From Legionella santicrucis (GTDB lineage Bacteria > Pseudomonadota > Gammaproteobacteria > Legionellales > Legionellaceae), in contig NZ_LNYU01000050.1 of NCBI RefSeq assembly GCF_001468135.1, positions 1-64,000 on the forward strand: a stretch of 64,000 nt of DNA, written 5' to 3'. Within the stretch, counting starts at the first letter, position 1, and the number at the start of each line of letters is the position of its first letter. Below are positions 27,690-37,844 of the stretch, one piece after another. Made by a program: the position numbers and the translations under genes. The notes beneath the pieces are model-generated. The model was not told the origin of the DNA. It did not search any database and saw only the letters and a list, made by a program, of their open reading frames with translations.

Positions 27690-29063
27690 ATGAAAAAATT
27701 GCTGTTCTGCTCCCTCATGGCTTTAGGTCTAATACCCCAAGCATTTGCAACAGATCTAATGGATATATATCATCAGGCTCTTGAAAATGATCCTCTGTTC
27801 AAGAATGCCTATGATATTTATATGGCTAATGCAGAAGCTCTTCCGCAAGCACGTTCAGCATTACTGCCTCAAGTTGGGATTACAGGCCAAGCAACTCGTA
27901 ACTTTTTCCATGTGAATGATGGTTTTTTCACCATTCAAGATACCTATTATAACTCCAGAATGTGGCAAGTTTCGGCATCTCAGGCAATTTTCAATTTTCA
28001 AGCCTGGGCAAAAGTCCAACAAGCCAAAGCCTCTGTAAAAGCAGCCCAAGCTATTTTTAATGATGCCGCACAAGATTTGATTCTCAGAACTGCAAAAGCA
28101 TATTTTGATGCGCTGTATGCCCAGGACACGCTCAATTTTGCTGAAGCAAAAAAAAGAGCAAACAAACGCCAATACGATCAAGCCCAGCAACGTTTTCAAG
28201 TGGGGCTTGATCCTATTACTTCTGTTTATGAAGCAAAAGCAGCCTATGATCAATCGGTAGCTACCGTTATTGCTTCACGAAATAACCAAATCAATCAAAA
28301 TGAAAATTTAAGAAAATTAACCAATCATGTTTACGATTCGATAGCGCCTTTACGTAACGCTAAAATTCCCTTAATAAAACCAGAACCTAATTATGCCGAT
28401 CAATGGGTAGATACAGGACTGAAGCAAAATTATAAGTTATTGTCAGCTAAATACAATCTTGAAGTAGCACGTGAAAACGTAAAAGCTCTTTCTGCAGGGA
28501 ATTGGCCTGTTATTTCACTTCAAGGGAATACAACAGAAACAACAAATAGCTTAAATACTACAACTGACAATAATCCTTTATTGCCCGTAAATCAAAAACA
28601 ATCGACCGTTGGACTTGCTTTGAATTTTCCAGTATATCAAGGAGGTCTAGTTCGCTCTCAAACACGCCAAGCAAAACACAATTTTCAAGCAGCCAGCGAA
28701 CAAGTAGAACAAGCCTATCGAGAAGTAGTCGTAAACAGTCGAATTGCGTTTAATACAATCACCGATGGTATTAGTAAAGTTAAAGCTGACAGGCAATCGG
28801 TTATTTCTCAGAGAAATTCATTGGAAAGCACAGAGGCACAATTTGAAATAGGTACACGTACAATGGTAGATGTAGTCAATGCCCAACAACGCTTATTTGA
28901 AGCTCAAAACTTACTAGCTAATGACCAATACAACTTAATTAATGCTGTTTTAACGTTAAAATATCAGGCCGGAACATTAAATGCTAATGATCTGGAACTA
29001 ATAAATTCATGGTTAGAAACAACAAGGGTTAATGGATTCCCCACAACCGGAAATACCAAATAA
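27690..29063 (+). CDS. tolC: TolC family outer-membrane channel
   Basis: Trimeric outer-membrane exit duct for RND pumps and type I secretion (457 residues). A signal peptide ([17 protein letters not shown]) is followed by two OEP repeats of long helices with heptad patterns; [15 protein letters not shown] and [16 protein letters not shown] are the two beta-strand entries, and [17 protein letters not shown] belongs to the second coil. Length and start match Legionella-type TolC. It is the most likely partner of the RND adaptor/pump at 6605-11072. Confidence 0.92.
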   Translation: MKKLLFCSLMALGLIPQAFATDLMDIYHQALENDPLFKNAYDIYMANAEALPQARSALLPQVGITGQATRNFFHVNDGFFTIQDTYYNSRMWQVSASQAIFNFQAWAKVQQAKASVKAAQAIFNDAAQDLILRTAKAYFDALYAQDTLNFAEAKKRANKRQYDQAQQRFQVGLDPITSVYEAKAAYDQSVATVIASRNNQINQNENLRKLTNHVYDSIAPLRNAKIPLIKPEPNYADQWVDTGLKQNYKLLSAKYNLEVARENVKALSAGNWPVISLQGNTTETTNSLNTTTDNNPLLPVNQKQSTVGLALNFPVYQGGLVRSQTRQAKHNFQAASEQVEQAYREVVVNSRIAFNTITDGISKVKADRQSVISQRNSLESTEAQFEIGTRTMVDVVNAQQRLFEAQNLLANDQYNLINAVLTLKYQAGTLNANDLELINSWLETTRVNGFPTTGNTK

Positions 29064-29100
29064 CAATTTTTATTTAACCTCAATAAATGAGTTTTCAATA

Positions 29101-29943
29101 ATGTCCAATCCTTCTCAAGTTGAAAAAAAATTACTTCATTACACAGGTAAAGCCATTGCAGATTTTAATATGATCCAACGTGGCGATCGGGTTATGGTCT
29201 GCCTATCAGGAGGTAAAGACTCTTTTACCTTACTTACCATTCTCAATCAATTGCGTCGTCGTTCAGGTAATAAATTTGAACTTTTTTCGTTTACTCTAGA
29301 TCAAGCGCAACCTGGTTGGAATGATTCTGCTTTGCGCCAATGGCTTGAAGAACGTTCAATTCCTCATGAAATCTTAACTCGTGATACCTATAGTATCGTT
29401 AAAGAAAAAATCCCCGAAGGCAAAACCTATTGTTCTTTATGTTCTCGATTACGACGAGGAATTATTTATCGTTATGCCGAAGAAAATGGTTTTAACAAAA
29501 TTGCTCTGGGCCATCATCGAGATGATCTGGTACGAACCTTAATGATGTCCATTTTATATAATGGGGATATTCGATCTATGCCGCCTAAATTACTCAGTGA
29601 TAATAAAAAACACATTGTGATTCGCCCATTATGCTACGTCCAAGAAAAAGACATCATCACTTATGCACAAGAACAAGCTTATCCCATTATTCCATGTAAT
29701 CTTTGCGGTTCTCAAGAAAATTTAATGCGTAAAAAAGTAGCTCGTTTAATTGATCAACTGGCCGAAGAAAACCCTAAAGTTCCTAGTAACATTCTTCATG
29801 CTCTGCAAAGCATCAAACCCAGTCAGCTTATGGATCAAAATATGTGGAATTTTAGAAATCTGGAACATGAATTAATGATTAATCCAGTTACTAATGTAAA
29901 TGAGGTTTTCAGCCCAGAAGAATTTGACATTATAGATGAATAA
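29101..29943 (+). CDS. ttcA: tRNA 2-thiocytidine biosynthesis protein TtcA
   Basis: Iron-sulfur PP-loop enzyme that thiolates cytidine-32 of certain tRNAs (280 residues). The PP-loop SGGKDS is at residues 36-41 and the cluster Cys pair is in [11 protein letters not shown], with a third Cys region [13 protein letters not shown] choose the ATG at 29101, which begins [19 protein letters not shown] as family members do, rather than an upstream ATG overlapping tolC. Confidence 0.95.
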   Translation: MSNPSQVEKKLLHYTGKAIADFNMIQRGDRVMVCLSGGKDSFTLLTILNQLRRRSGNKFELFSFTLDQAQPGWNDSALRQWLEERSIPHEILTRDTYSIVKEKIPEGKTYCSLCSRLRRGIIYRYAEENGFNKIALGHHRDDLVRTLMMSILYNGDIRSMPPKLLSDNKKHIVIRPLCYVQEKDIITYAQEQAYPIIPCNLCGSQENLMRKKVARLIDQLAEENPKVPSNILHALQSIKPSQLMDQNMWNFRNLEHELMINPVTNVNEVFSPEEFDIIDE

Positions 29944-29990
29944 AATTCTGTGACAATTCGAACAAAAATAAAAAAGCTTCAATACATGTA

Positions 29991-30030
29991 GAGTTCTATA
30001 TAAATAAAGAAAATTTTTTATATCGAACTC
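29991..30030. repeat. TCGATATAAAAA palindrome, copy B
   Basis: Imperfect inverted repeat: GAGTTCTATATAAA at 29991-30004 pairs with TTTTTATATCGAACTC at 30015-30030 with mismatches at two positions. It lies 47 bases after ttcA and is followed by TTCTCTTACC; it probably terminates the pcm-tolC-ttcA transcript. Confidence 0.75.
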
Positions 30031-30138
30031 TTCTCTTACCCTCTCAATATTTTTAAATATTTCTTATATTAAAATAAGCAAATGGATATTTTTGTAAACA
30101 AAAAGTTGGAATTAACACATAATCTTAACTAAAAAGAA

Positions 30139-30171
30139 ACATTTTTATAACATTTTTGTAACATTTATGTT
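30139..30171 (+). promoter_or_regulatory. Three 11-bp direct repeats upstream of the SulP fusion
   Basis: ACATTTTTATA, ACATTTTTGTA and ACATTTATGTT follow each other without gaps, one helical turn apart, ending 75 bases before the gene. Phased 11-bp direct repeats are the usual target layout for OmpR/PhoB-family response regulators; the regulator is not known. Confidence 0.45.
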
Positions 30172-30246
30172 TTATTAAATATCACTTTAGTCTAAAATTA
30201 GAAAAAATTTTTTAAAATATTAAATTGCTATAATAGGAATTTCTCC

Positions 30247-32556
30247 ATGTTTACAAATACAACGGTTGACTCTCGTATATTTCGAATTTATACAAAGCGT
30301 TTTCTTAAATTTGATTTTGTCGCAGCGATAGTCGTATTTCTCGTGGCTATTCCTTTGTGCTTAGGGATTGCTCTCGCCTCTGGTGCCCCTTTGTTTTCAG
30401 GAATTTTAAGTGGCGTTATAGGTGGAGTTGTTGTTGGTTGCTTGAGCGGCTCTCATGTCAGTGTTAGTGGGCCCGCAGCAGGGATGGCTGCTGTCGTTGT
30501 GGCTGCTATTGCTCATCTTGGCGATTTTAATTCATTTTTACTGGCTTTGGTACTTGCCGGTTTACTGCAGATAATCATAGGCAGTTTTAGAGCTGGATTT
30601 ATAGCAGATTACGTGCCTTCAAATGTCGTGCAAGGTTTACTTTGTGCTATAGGAATTTTGTTAATTATCAAGCAATTACCTCTTGCATTTACGCTGTCTG
30701 CAGATTTTAATGAACTTAAAACCCACTTATTAGAAACAACAGAAGAAATTACATTAAGCCCTATTCTCGCGCTCTATCATCATATCAATTCAGGAGCCAT
30801 GCTGATTACCATTATTTCTTTAGTCACATTAATCTTTTTTGATGTAACGAAAAATAAAGTGCTTAAAGAAATACCCGCACCGATTATTGTAGTCATCTTG
30901 GGTGTACTGCTCAACGAGCTATTCCAATGGACTGACTCCAATCTTGCTCAAAACTCACCGCAATTAGTTAATATTCCCCAAACAAATGATTTTCATGAGC
31001 TACTTAGCAAATTTGAATATCCTAACTGGTCTTCCTGGACTAATCCTAAAGTTTATCTGTATGCATTTATTATTGGTATTGTCGCTTCTCTTGAGACTCT
31101 ACTAAACTTCAAGGCTGGTGAAAAACTTGACAAAAAACGTCGTCATCCCTCTTCGAACCGTGAATTAGTGGCACAAGGTGTAGGAAACATAACTGTAGGT
31201 TTAATTGGGGGAATTCCAATTACATCTGTAATCGTTAGAACATCAATTAATATTCAAGCAGGATCTAAAACCAAAGTTTCTGCCATTTTACATGGTATTT
31301 TCATCTTATTTGCAGTGATGTTAATCCCAGGTACTCTAAATAAAATACCCCTGTCTTCATTAGCAGCTATCCTGATGTATACTGGCTATAAACTCAATAA
31401 ACCCTCTATATATAGCTCCATTTATGCACAAGGTTATGATCGCTTTATTCCCTTTATAGCTACTGTTATTGGTATCATTGCATTTAATCTTTTGATGGGT
31501 ATTTTAATTGGATTAGCAGTAAGTCTGTTTTACATTTTAAAATCAAACAGCCAAGCACGCATCAATATTCTTAAGGAAATTCATACTACCGGGGTCATCA
31601 ATCGTTTAGTACTCCCGCAACAAATGACTTTCTTAAATAAAGCAGCTTTAGTTGCTGAACTTAATTCTATACCTAAAGAATCACAATTAATTATTGATGC
31701 ACGTTATTCCCAGTACATCGATAAGGAAATTTTAGAGTTATTAAAAGAATTTCAGGACGAACAAGCTCCGACTAAGAAAATCTCCTTAAATCTTATTGGT
31801 TTTAAAAAACATTACAAAATTCATAACCATATTGATTTTATTAATGTAACGACCTATGACGTACAATCACACTTATCTCCTCCTGAAGTATTAAATATTT
31901 TAAATGAAGGAAATCATCGATTTTTGAATGGTACTTTAATTCATCGTTCTAACCAATTGGATATTAAACACACCGCAAAAGAACAACATCCTATCGCTAT
32001 AGTTCTTGGTTGTATTGATTCTAGAGTACCCGTTGAAACTATTTTTGATATGAGTTTTGGCGATATTTTTTGTGTCCGGGTTGCGGGTAATGTGGTCAAT
32101 AATGACGTGCTTGCCAGTATCGAATATGCGTGCAGCGTGATTGGTGTAAAATTGATCATCGTTCTTGGCCACACTCGTTGTGGTGCGATTCAATCCGCTT
32201 GTGATGGGATTGAAAAAGGACATATTACCGAGTTATTGGAGAAAATAAAACCAGCTATTAATGCCGAAAATCAAACATCAGAGGATCGCCATAGTAAAAA
32301 TGACACTTTCGTTCATCATGTCACAGATTTAAACGTAGCGAATACCATGCAAAATATTTATAAACAAAGCTCCATTTTACATGACATGATAGAAAAAAAT
32401 GAAATTGCAATGGTTGGTGCAGTCTATGATGTGCAAACAGGCAAAGTCCATTATAAAGACTATGTTTATGAATTAAATCAACTTGATGGCAAAGATAATA
32501 ACCACTTAGCTTCTAAATTAAATGCCTTATTAAAAGAAGCAAAGATCCATATCTAA
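30247..32556 (+). CDS. SulP anion transporter fused to a beta-carbonic anhydrase
   Basis: Protein of 769 residues in three parts. Residues 1-430 form a SulP/SLC26 membrane domain (FDFVAAIVVFLVAIPLCLGIA, then HVSVSGPAAGMAAVV). Residues about 445-540 are STAS-like. Residues about 545-769 are a beta-carbonic anhydrase with the full zinc set: VLGCIDSRVP (Cys, Asp-Arg pair) and VLGHTRCGAIQ (His, Cys). Such fusions most likely move bicarbonate and interconvert it with CO2 at the membrane; this is inference from the family. It is monocistronic, with a terminator behind and phased repeats ahead. Confidence 0.93.
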   Translation: MFTNTTVDSRIFRIYTKRFLKFDFVAAIVVFLVAIPLCLGIALASGAPLFSGILSGVIGGVVVGCLSGSHVSVSGPAAGMAAVVVAAIAHLGDFNSFLLALVLAGLLQIIIGSFRAGFIADYVPSNVVQGLLCAIGILLIIKQLPLAFTLSADFNELKTHLLETTEEITLSPILALYHHINSGAMLITIISLVTLIFFDVTKNKVLKEIPAPIIVVILGVLLNELFQWTDSNLAQNSPQLVNIPQTNDFHELLSKFEYPNWSSWTNPKVYLYAFIIGIVASLETLLNFKAGEKLDKKRRHPSSNRELVAQGVGNITVGLIGGIPITSVIVRTSINIQAGSKTKVSAILHGIFILFAVMLIPGTLNKIPLSSLAAILMYTGYKLNKPSIYSSIYAQGYDRFIPFIATVIGIIAFNLLMGILIGLAVSLFYILKSNSQARINILKEIHTTGVINRLVLPQQMTFLNKAALVAELNSIPKESQLIIDARYSQYIDKEILELLKEFQDEQAPTKKISLNLIGFKKHYKIHNHIDFINVTTYDVQSHLSPPEVLNILNEGNHRFLNGTLIHRSNQLDIKHTAKEQHPIAIVLGCIDSRVPVETIFDMSFGDIFCVRVAGNVVNNDVLASIEYACSVIGVKLIIVLGHTRCGAIQSACDGIEKGHITELLEKIKPAINAENQTSEDRHSKNDTFVHHVTDLNVANTMQNIYKQSSILHDMIEKNEIAMVGAVYDVQTGKVHYKDYVYELNQLDGKDNNHLASKLNALLKEAKIHI

Positions 32557-32571
32557 ATTTATCGCTTAAGC

Positions 32572-32599
32572 ACAAAGCAAAATACTCGTTTTGCTTTGT
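32572..32599 (+). terminator. Hairpin after the SulP fusion gene
   Basis: Perfect 11-bp inverted repeat, ACAAAGCAAAA at 32572-32582 and TTTTGCTTTGT at 32589-32599, loop TACTCG, 15 bases after the stop. No long T-run follows outside the stem, but the stem's own A and T tails are compatible with termination. Confidence 0.65.
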
Positions 32600-32717
32600 C
32601 GCATTCAAAATTTTTCATATTCAATAGAAGTCCGATGCACTTCTTCCTCTTCATCTGTTTTTGCTCAAAAACTCCTGTATAATGCCTGGAAATCTAAGAA
32701 TTAAATCAGGAGCTGAA

Positions 32718-34427
32718 ATGCGTGCATCTCAATGGTTTTTAGCAACCCTTAAAGAAACGCCAAACGATGCTGAAATTGTGTCTCATCAATTAATGTTGAG
32801 GACAGGAATGATTCGTAAATTGGGTTCAGGACTTTATACCTGGATGCCTCTAGGTTTAAAAGTATTACGTAAAATAGAACAAATAGTTCGCGAAGAAATG
32901 AATAACATTAATTCAATAGAAGTACTTATGCCTGCAGTCCAACCCGCTGAGTTATGGCAAGAAACAGGACGATGGGATACCTTTGGCGGTCAACTATTAA
33001 CTATGAAGGACTCCAATGACAGAGAGTACTGCTTTGGTCCCACCCATGAAGAAGTCATTACAGATATTATGCGCCATGAATTGCAATCTTATAAACAACT
33101 TCCTGCGAGTTTTTATCAAATCCAAACAAAATTTCGTGATGAAATCAGGCCTCGTTTTGGCGTCATGCGCGCACGCGAATTCATTATGAAAGATGCTTAT
33201 TCATTTCATTTAAGTTTGGAAAGTCTACAAGATACTTATAAAGATATGTATCAAGCATATTGTCGTATTTTTGATCGTATGGGACTTAAATATCGTGCCG
33301 TAGAAGCGGATACTGGAGCTATAGGCGGTTCTGCCTCTCATGAATTCCAGGTATTAGCTGATTCAGGGGAAGATTTAATCTTTTACAGTGATCAGGGGGA
33401 TTATGCAGCAAATATTGAACAAGCAACAAGCTTGAAGCCCGCTAAAGCAACACCTACCAGCCAAAAAATAACTCTGGTTGATACACCAGACAAAAAAACT
33501 ATAACTGAGGTTGCTCAATTCTTACAGGTTTCAAGTAATCAAACCGTCAAGACATTAATTGTCAAAGGCAGAGAACATCCCATGGTAGCGCTTATTTTAT
33601 GCGGTGATGATGAGCTCAATGAAGTTAAGGCTACAAAACATCCTTTGATTGAGACCCCTTTGCAGTTCATAGATGAAGAAACAATTTTAAAAAACTTAAA
33701 CGCACCCATTGGCTCACTTGGACCAGTTAACCTGGCAATACCTATAATTGCTGATTATCATGCGCTTGCCATGGATTCCTTTATATGTGGCGCAAATCAA
33801 GCAGATAAACATTATCAACATGCTTCCTGGGACAAAGATGTCAAAGAATATCTTGCCTTCGACTTACGCAACGTGAAAGAAGGAGATATTAGTCCTGATG
33901 GTAAAGGTACGCTTTATTCATGTCGTGGCATCGAGGTTGGTCATGTTTTCCAACTGGGTGATAAATATGCTAAAGCCATGAATGCTGCTGTTATTAGTGA
34001 GCAAGGCCAATTAGAAACCATGCTAATGGGATGTTATGGCTTAGGTATTACTCGAGTCGTTGCTGCAGCCATAGAGCAACATCATGATGAAAAGGGCATT
34101 ATATGGCCACAAAATATTGCTCCATTTCAGTTAGTGATTATTCCTTTAAATGCCCATCGTTCACCTGAAGTTAAAAAGCAAGCAGATGCTTTATATCAAC
34201 AATTCAAAAACTTAAACATTGATGTTTTAATTGATGATCGTAACGAACGAGCTGGTGTATTGTTTGCCGATCATGATCTTATTGGTATTCCTCATCGCTT
34301 AGTAGTCAGTGAACGAAATATCGAACAAAACTGTGTGGAATATAAAGGCAGAGCTACTGGAGAAATTCAACAATTCGGCTTAGATACAGCAGTTGATTCA
34401 GTACTTAAATTAATCGCAAAGAATTGA
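32718..34427 (+). CDS. proS: Prolyl-tRNA synthetase
   Basis: Class II synthetase charging tRNA-Pro, 569 residues, bacterial long form. The start MRASQWFLATLKETPNDAE and motif 2 region FRDEIRPRFGVMRAREFIMK are typical. A YbaK-like editing insertion spans residues about 225-380, and the C-terminal anticodon-binding domain begins near 470. I choose the ATG at 32718, preceded by CAGGAGC; the 19 codons upstream in the frame have no similarity. Confidence 0.97.
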   Translation: MRASQWFLATLKETPNDAEIVSHQLMLRTGMIRKLGSGLYTWMPLGLKVLRKIEQIVREEMNNINSIEVLMPAVQPAELWQETGRWDTFGGQLLTMKDSNDREYCFGPTHEEVITDIMRHELQSYKQLPASFYQIQTKFRDEIRPRFGVMRAREFIMKDAYSFHLSLESLQDTYKDMYQAYCRIFDRMGLKYRAVEADTGAIGGSASHEFQVLADSGEDLIFYSDQGDYAANIEQATSLKPAKATPTSQKITLVDTPDKKTITEVAQFLQVSSNQTVKTLIVKGREHPMVALILCGDDELNEVKATKHPLIETPLQFIDEETILKNLNAPIGSLGPVNLAIPIIADYHALAMDSFICGANQADKHYQHASWDKDVKEYLAFDLRNVKEGDISPDGKGTLYSCRGIEVGHVFQLGDKYAKAMNAAVISEQGQLETMLMGCYGLGITRVVAAAIEQHHDEKGIIWPQNIAPFQLVIIPLNAHRSPEVKKQADALYQQFKNLNIDVLIDDRNERAGVLFADHDLIGIPHRLVVSERNIEQNCVEYKGRATGEIQQFGLDTAVDSVLKLIAKN

Positions 34428-34457
34428 GGTATTAAGTGCAAAACATAAGTGTGAGAC

Positions 34458-34497
34458 GGCTTGTCAATTCAATGTGAACAAGCCCTCATGCTTTTTT
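34458..34497 (+). terminator. Intrinsic terminator of proS
   Basis: GGCTTGT at 34458-34464 pairs with ACAAGCC at 34478-34484, and a CTTTTTTATT tail follows at 34491. It lies 31 bases after the proS stop. Confidence 0.75.
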
Positions 34498-34533
34498 ATT
34501 GTGGAAATATGAAGTACTAATATTGAAATAATA

Positions 34534-35325
34534 TCAATTAAACATCATGCAAAAGATGACAATCAGTAATAATAAGCAATAAATCTTACCATAAACTTTA
34601 TCAGGAATGAGATTACTAAAATAGATGCCAAATTTCGCGCCTATAATACTACCTAGAAATATAGTAATTAATGCCGGCCAATATAAATAACCCGTGCTGT
34701 ATGGTGGTAAATGAGGTATATGAATTCCCGCTACTATAAAAATGATACTGCCTATCAAACCACTCGGCGCAGCCAGTCCATTTGCAAGTGCAGAAGCTTT
34801 ATTCATGGGCAATCCATAATGCCTAAAAAATGGAACAATAATCACACTTCCTCCTATTCCCAATAAAGCGGCAATTGTTCCTGTAAAATAACTGACAAAA
34901 TACAAAATTGCATTGGTCGGCTCTTTGTGGGCAGGAGTATTTTCTTTAAAAAACTCTTGCTTTAAATTTCTTAATAAAACAGCAAAAATCAAAATTAAAA
35001 ATGCATATTTGAGTGAGTTTGCACTTAAAATTGTAGCGATTAAGGCACCACTTACAGCGCCAAAAGCAACAAGTGGTAACATTTTTTTTAATAAGGTCAT
35101 ATCCATATTTTGTTTCAGGTAATGTAACCATGCCGCATATATCATATTGATAAACATCAGCATTAAAGATGTTCCTACAGCCATATGCATGGCCAGTTCT
35201 TTTGGAATACCATCAAATGGTAATAACCAGAACAACAATGGAACAACAACAAATCCCCCACCGAAACCAAACAATGTTGCCAGTAGTCCTGTTACTATTC
35301 CTGCAAATAAATAAATTCCAATCAT
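34534..35325 (-). CDS. TauE/SafE family sulfite exporter-like permease
   Basis: Inner-membrane protein of 263 residues with about eight hydrophobic segments in two homologous halves. The N-terminal GLLATLFGFGGGFVVVPLLFW and the repeat LLGIGGSVIIVPFFRHYGLP are the paired family motifs. Members export sulfite, sulfoacetate or related small acids; the substrate here is not known. Its ATG overlaps the preceding gene by four bases, implying coupling. Confidence 0.88.
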   Translation of the reverse strand: MIGIYLFAGIVTGLLATLFGFGGGFVVVPLLFWLLPFDGIPKELAMHMAVGTSLMLMFINMIYAAWLHYLKQNMDMTLLKKMLPLVAFGAVSGALIATILSANSLKYAFLILIFAVLLRNLKQEFFKENTPAHKEPTNAILYFVSYFTGTIAALLGIGGSVIIVPFFRHYGLPMNKASALANGLAAPSGLIGSIIFIVAGIHIPHLPPYSTGYLYWPALITIFLGSIIGAKFGIYFSNLIPDKVYGKIYCLLLLIVIFCMMFN

Positions 35326-35813
35326 AAATTTCCATCATCCTTGACTGTATTTTCATAAGAATCAAGCTGCATTACAAAATCCTCTTCAATTTTATAATGC
35401 AGGCAATTATTTTTTAATTTTTCAATATAACCTAATACTTCCAATCTATTGAGTGCAGGGATTATCTCTGCAGATAATTCATAACGTAATCTTGGAGTCG
35501 ATGAATTCAATATCGCATCTTTATCAACCACAAAAAACTCTCTTATATTTTTGCAATGAGTAGCAGTAAGATCATCTTTAAGGGCATTCATAAAATCAGG
35601 ATAGTCATTAAAAAGCTTATCTAAGTCAAACTTTTTAGTGTCAACCTGTTTAGAACATCTACGTGGATTGATGAATTTTTGCAAACAATGCTGGCTGATT
35701 ACGGTAACCAAACACCCAGCAAAAAAACCATATACAAATGAAATACTCATAGATACTGACTGTTTTAAAGTTAGATTTCTTAATTCTTTTAGATAAATCC
35801 CATAGGAATTCAT
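35322..35813 (-). CDS. Hypothetical membrane-anchored protein with a helical C-terminal domain
   Basis: Protein of 163 residues with one membrane segment near the N-terminus (SISFVYGFFAGCLVTVIS) and a cytosolic or periplasmic tail. The last 50 residues (YELSAEIIPALNRLEVLGYIE, then LHYKIEEDFVMQLD) look like a winged helix, the LGYIE-turn-hydrophobic strand pattern common to such domains. No family recognised. It overlaps the TauE gene by four bases, so the two may form a unit in which this protein senses or modulates transport (inference). Confidence 0.6.
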   Translation of the reverse strand: MNSYGIYLKELRNLTLKQSVSMSISFVYGFFAGCLVTVISQHCLQKFINPRRCSKQVDTKKFDLDKLFNDYPDFMNALKDDLTATHCKNIREFFVVDKDAILNSSTPRLRYELSAEIIPALNRLEVLGYIEKLKNNCLHYKIEEDFVMQLDSYENTVKDDGNL

Positions 35814-36073
35814 CATTTGGCAAATTATATAACAAAATTTCTATAAAAGTTAACCATTACGCAATACTTAAAACACTCAAAAACCAATAGCAATAAATCA
35901 TTTCCCAAAAAATTTCCCTACTAATACTCACCTTATTGATGATAAATAAGAAACATTCAATCTTGATTTTTCAACCCAGCATTAATACACTGGAACAATG
36001 TGACTGACCAATTACTTATCATACTGTATACTAGCAGTATCTAAACGCCCACTTATCATTAAAAAGAGGATAT

Positions 36074-36487
36074 ATGCTAAAACATTGCTCTATTTTTTCT
36101 GTTATAGCTTTAGTTGTTCTGTTAACTTCTTGTGGCCCTATCTATAATACCGAATACAGTTATATTCCACCTAAATCAGATGTAGCAAAAATGTGTACCG
36201 CTCAATGTGTACAGGGAAGAAATGACTGCGAACAAAGTTGTAGAGTAGACCATGAAAATTGTCGACTAAGGGCACAGCAAAGCGCTTTATTTGAATATAA
36301 ACACTATAAAGAAGAACAAACGCGAATGGGTTTTCCAATGAATAAAACCATTAAAGACTTTGATAGAAGTAGCAGCTGCAATAACTCTTGTCATTGCGAA
36401 TCTACTTATAGGGAGTGTTACTCCGCTTGCGGTGGAGAAGTTAGAGAGCATCAAGTATGTGTCGCTTTTTGTGACAAAAAAGCATAG
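36074..36487 (+). CDS. Cysteine-rich lipoprotein, hypothetical
   Basis: Protein of 137 residues with a lipobox (VLLTSC, Cys20). The mature part has twelve more Cys in two clusters: CTAQC, CEQSC and NC around residues 41-62, and SCNNSCHC, ECYSAC and VCVAFC around 101-134. The spacing (CxxxC repeated) suggests several disulfides or metal sites in a helical hairpin. No named family is recognised. A -10-like TATACT sits at about 36027 and AAAGAGG precedes the ATG. It is followed by a strong terminator. Confidence 0.7.
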   Translation: MLKHCSIFSVIALVVLLTSCGPIYNTEYSYIPPKSDVAKMCTAQCVQGRNDCEQSCRVDHENCRLRAQQSALFEYKHYKEEQTRMGFPMNKTIKDFDRSSSCNNSCHCESTYRECYSACGGEVREHQVCVAFCDKKA

Positions 36488-36604
36488 TGTTTGTTAACGT
36501 TCTCTAAGTATCCTCACTAGATTTAAATGAGGCATAAGGGAGCAGAACGAATTGTCAACACTGCCCTAAAAAATAGAGTCCTCTTTAAAGCGTACACATT
36601 CAAA

Positions 36605-36647
36605 AAAACCAATAATTGTTACGTGTTAATTATTGGTTTTGTTTTTT
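36605..36647 (+). terminator. Intrinsic terminator after the Cys-rich lipoprotein gene
   Basis: Perfect 13-bp inverted repeat, AAAACCAATAATT at 36605-36617 and AATTATTGGTTTT at 36628-36640, followed by GTTTTTT. It lies about 118 bases after the gene's stop. Confidence 0.8.
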
Positions 36648-36758
36648 AAATACAAAAAAATATCAAGGAATCATGGAAGTTATATTTATAGAAAATTTTA
36701 CAATTTGGAAAATATTTGCCAAACTTTACGTTAAATCCTGAGTATTACGCGAATTAAT

Positions 36759-37658
36759 ATGAAGAAAGCAATCCTCTATTTTTTAGCATTCATTGGCGCC
36801 TTTGCATTATTAATTATTCTCTATCTTTGGCTTGGAAGAGTATCGGAACCAACGATGTATGGCGCAGCCGGCCCTGTTCCCATGCCGGCAGGAGAAGCAA
36901 TTCCTACTACTATAGCCATGCAAAGAAATCAATACTCTCAAACTACGAATCAAGCTTCAGAAAATACAATGAGGGGAATGATAATTCGTAATGCAAATAT
37001 TTCCTTACAAGTAAACAATATTAGCGCCACGATGCAAAAAATTACTCAGCTCGCAGAAAGTTCCGGTGGCTATATTGTAAATTCAAATATAACTCAAGAC
37101 AGTAACAATGTAGGAAATACCTCTGCCAATATCAAAATAAGAGTACCTGCTCAAGGCTTAAATGATGCATTAACCGCCTTAAAATCACTTGCAACGCAAG
37201 TCATACAAGAATCTATAAGTGGTGAGGATATTACGCAACAATATGTTGACCTACAAAGCCAACTGACAAATTTACAAACTGCAAAAGAACAACTTGCAAA
37301 AATTATGGCAAATGCCACTAAAACATCCGATGTTTTGAGCGTATTCAAACAATTAACTGAAGTTCAAGGCCAAATTGATGTCATTCAAGGACAAATTAAA
37401 TATTTTAAAGAATCTGTTGCTTATTCACTAATTAATATTGATTTGAGCATGAATCCAATGATTGAAACAGCTCAGCAAAAGCAATGGAAAATAACGGAAG
37501 TATTTATTAATTCCTATCATGCATTAATTGATCAATTACGCCAGTTCACTTATGGTTTAATCGAATTTTTCGTATATTTTTTACCATTGATTCTATTATG
37601 GATTTGTATTTGCTTGATTGTTTATTGGATAGGGAAAAAAATTTGGCGAATCCTTTAA
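36759..37658 (+). CDS. DUF4349 domain-containing membrane protein
   Basis: Protein of 299 residues with a signal-anchor (AILYFLAFIGAFALLIILYLWL), a periplasmic DUF4349 domain and a C-terminal membrane segment (FVYFLPLILLWICICLIVYWI). The domain starts at RGMIIRNANISLQVNNI and continues with AESSGGYIVNSNI and VPAQGLNDALTAL; a heptad-rich helix (DLQSQLTNLQTAKEQLAKIM) follows. Members are envelope proteins of unknown function. It stands alone between a terminator and a repeat element. Confidence 0.83.
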   Translation: MKKAILYFLAFIGAFALLIILYLWLGRVSEPTMYGAAGPVPMPAGEAIPTTIAMQRNQYSQTTNQASENTMRGMIIRNANISLQVNNISATMQKITQLAESSGGYIVNSNITQDSNNVGNTSANIKIRVPAQGLNDALTALKSLATQVIQESISGEDITQQYVDLQSQLTNLQTAKEQLAKIMANATKTSDVLSVFKQLTEVQGQIDVIQGQIKYFKESVAYSLINIDLSMNPMIETAQQKQWKITEVFINSYHALIDQLRQFTYGLIEFFVYFLPLILLWICICLIVYWIGKKIWRIL

Positions 37659-37703
37659 TAAAGGCAGATCATTCCAACCACTTTATTCCTCATAACTCGA
37701 TTA

Positions 37704-37816
37704 GGTACAGCGTCATCCACTAAGTTCTAGACAAGACGCAAGTAAGTGGGGCAAAGGTACAGGACTGAGCCGAACGAACTTGCAACGATGTATAGAGCTT
37801 AGTGGGTGGTGCTATA
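37704..37816. repeat. MITE-like element, copy 1
   Basis: 113-bp element with imperfect terminal inverted repeats of about 25 bases: GGTACAGCGTCATCCACTAA at 37704 and, on the other strand from 37816, TATAGCACCACCCACTAAGC. The interior carries CAAGTAAGTGGGG and CCGAACGAACTTGCAA. Copy 2 at 57897-58021 matches it over both ends and the CCGAACGA block in reverse orientation. No protein is encoded. It lies between two genes whose 3' ends face it. Confidence 0.7.
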
Positions 37817-37844
37817 TAAACCCTAATCCGGAAGTCCACACATT

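Larger units (their letters stand above)
29944..30246. other. AT-rich intergenic region upstream of the SulP fusion
   Basis: 303 bases, strongly AT-rich, with a palindrome copy (29991-30030) near the ttcA end and a set of 11-bp direct repeats (30139-30171) near the promoter side; both are listed separately. No open frame is supported. Confidence 0.5.
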
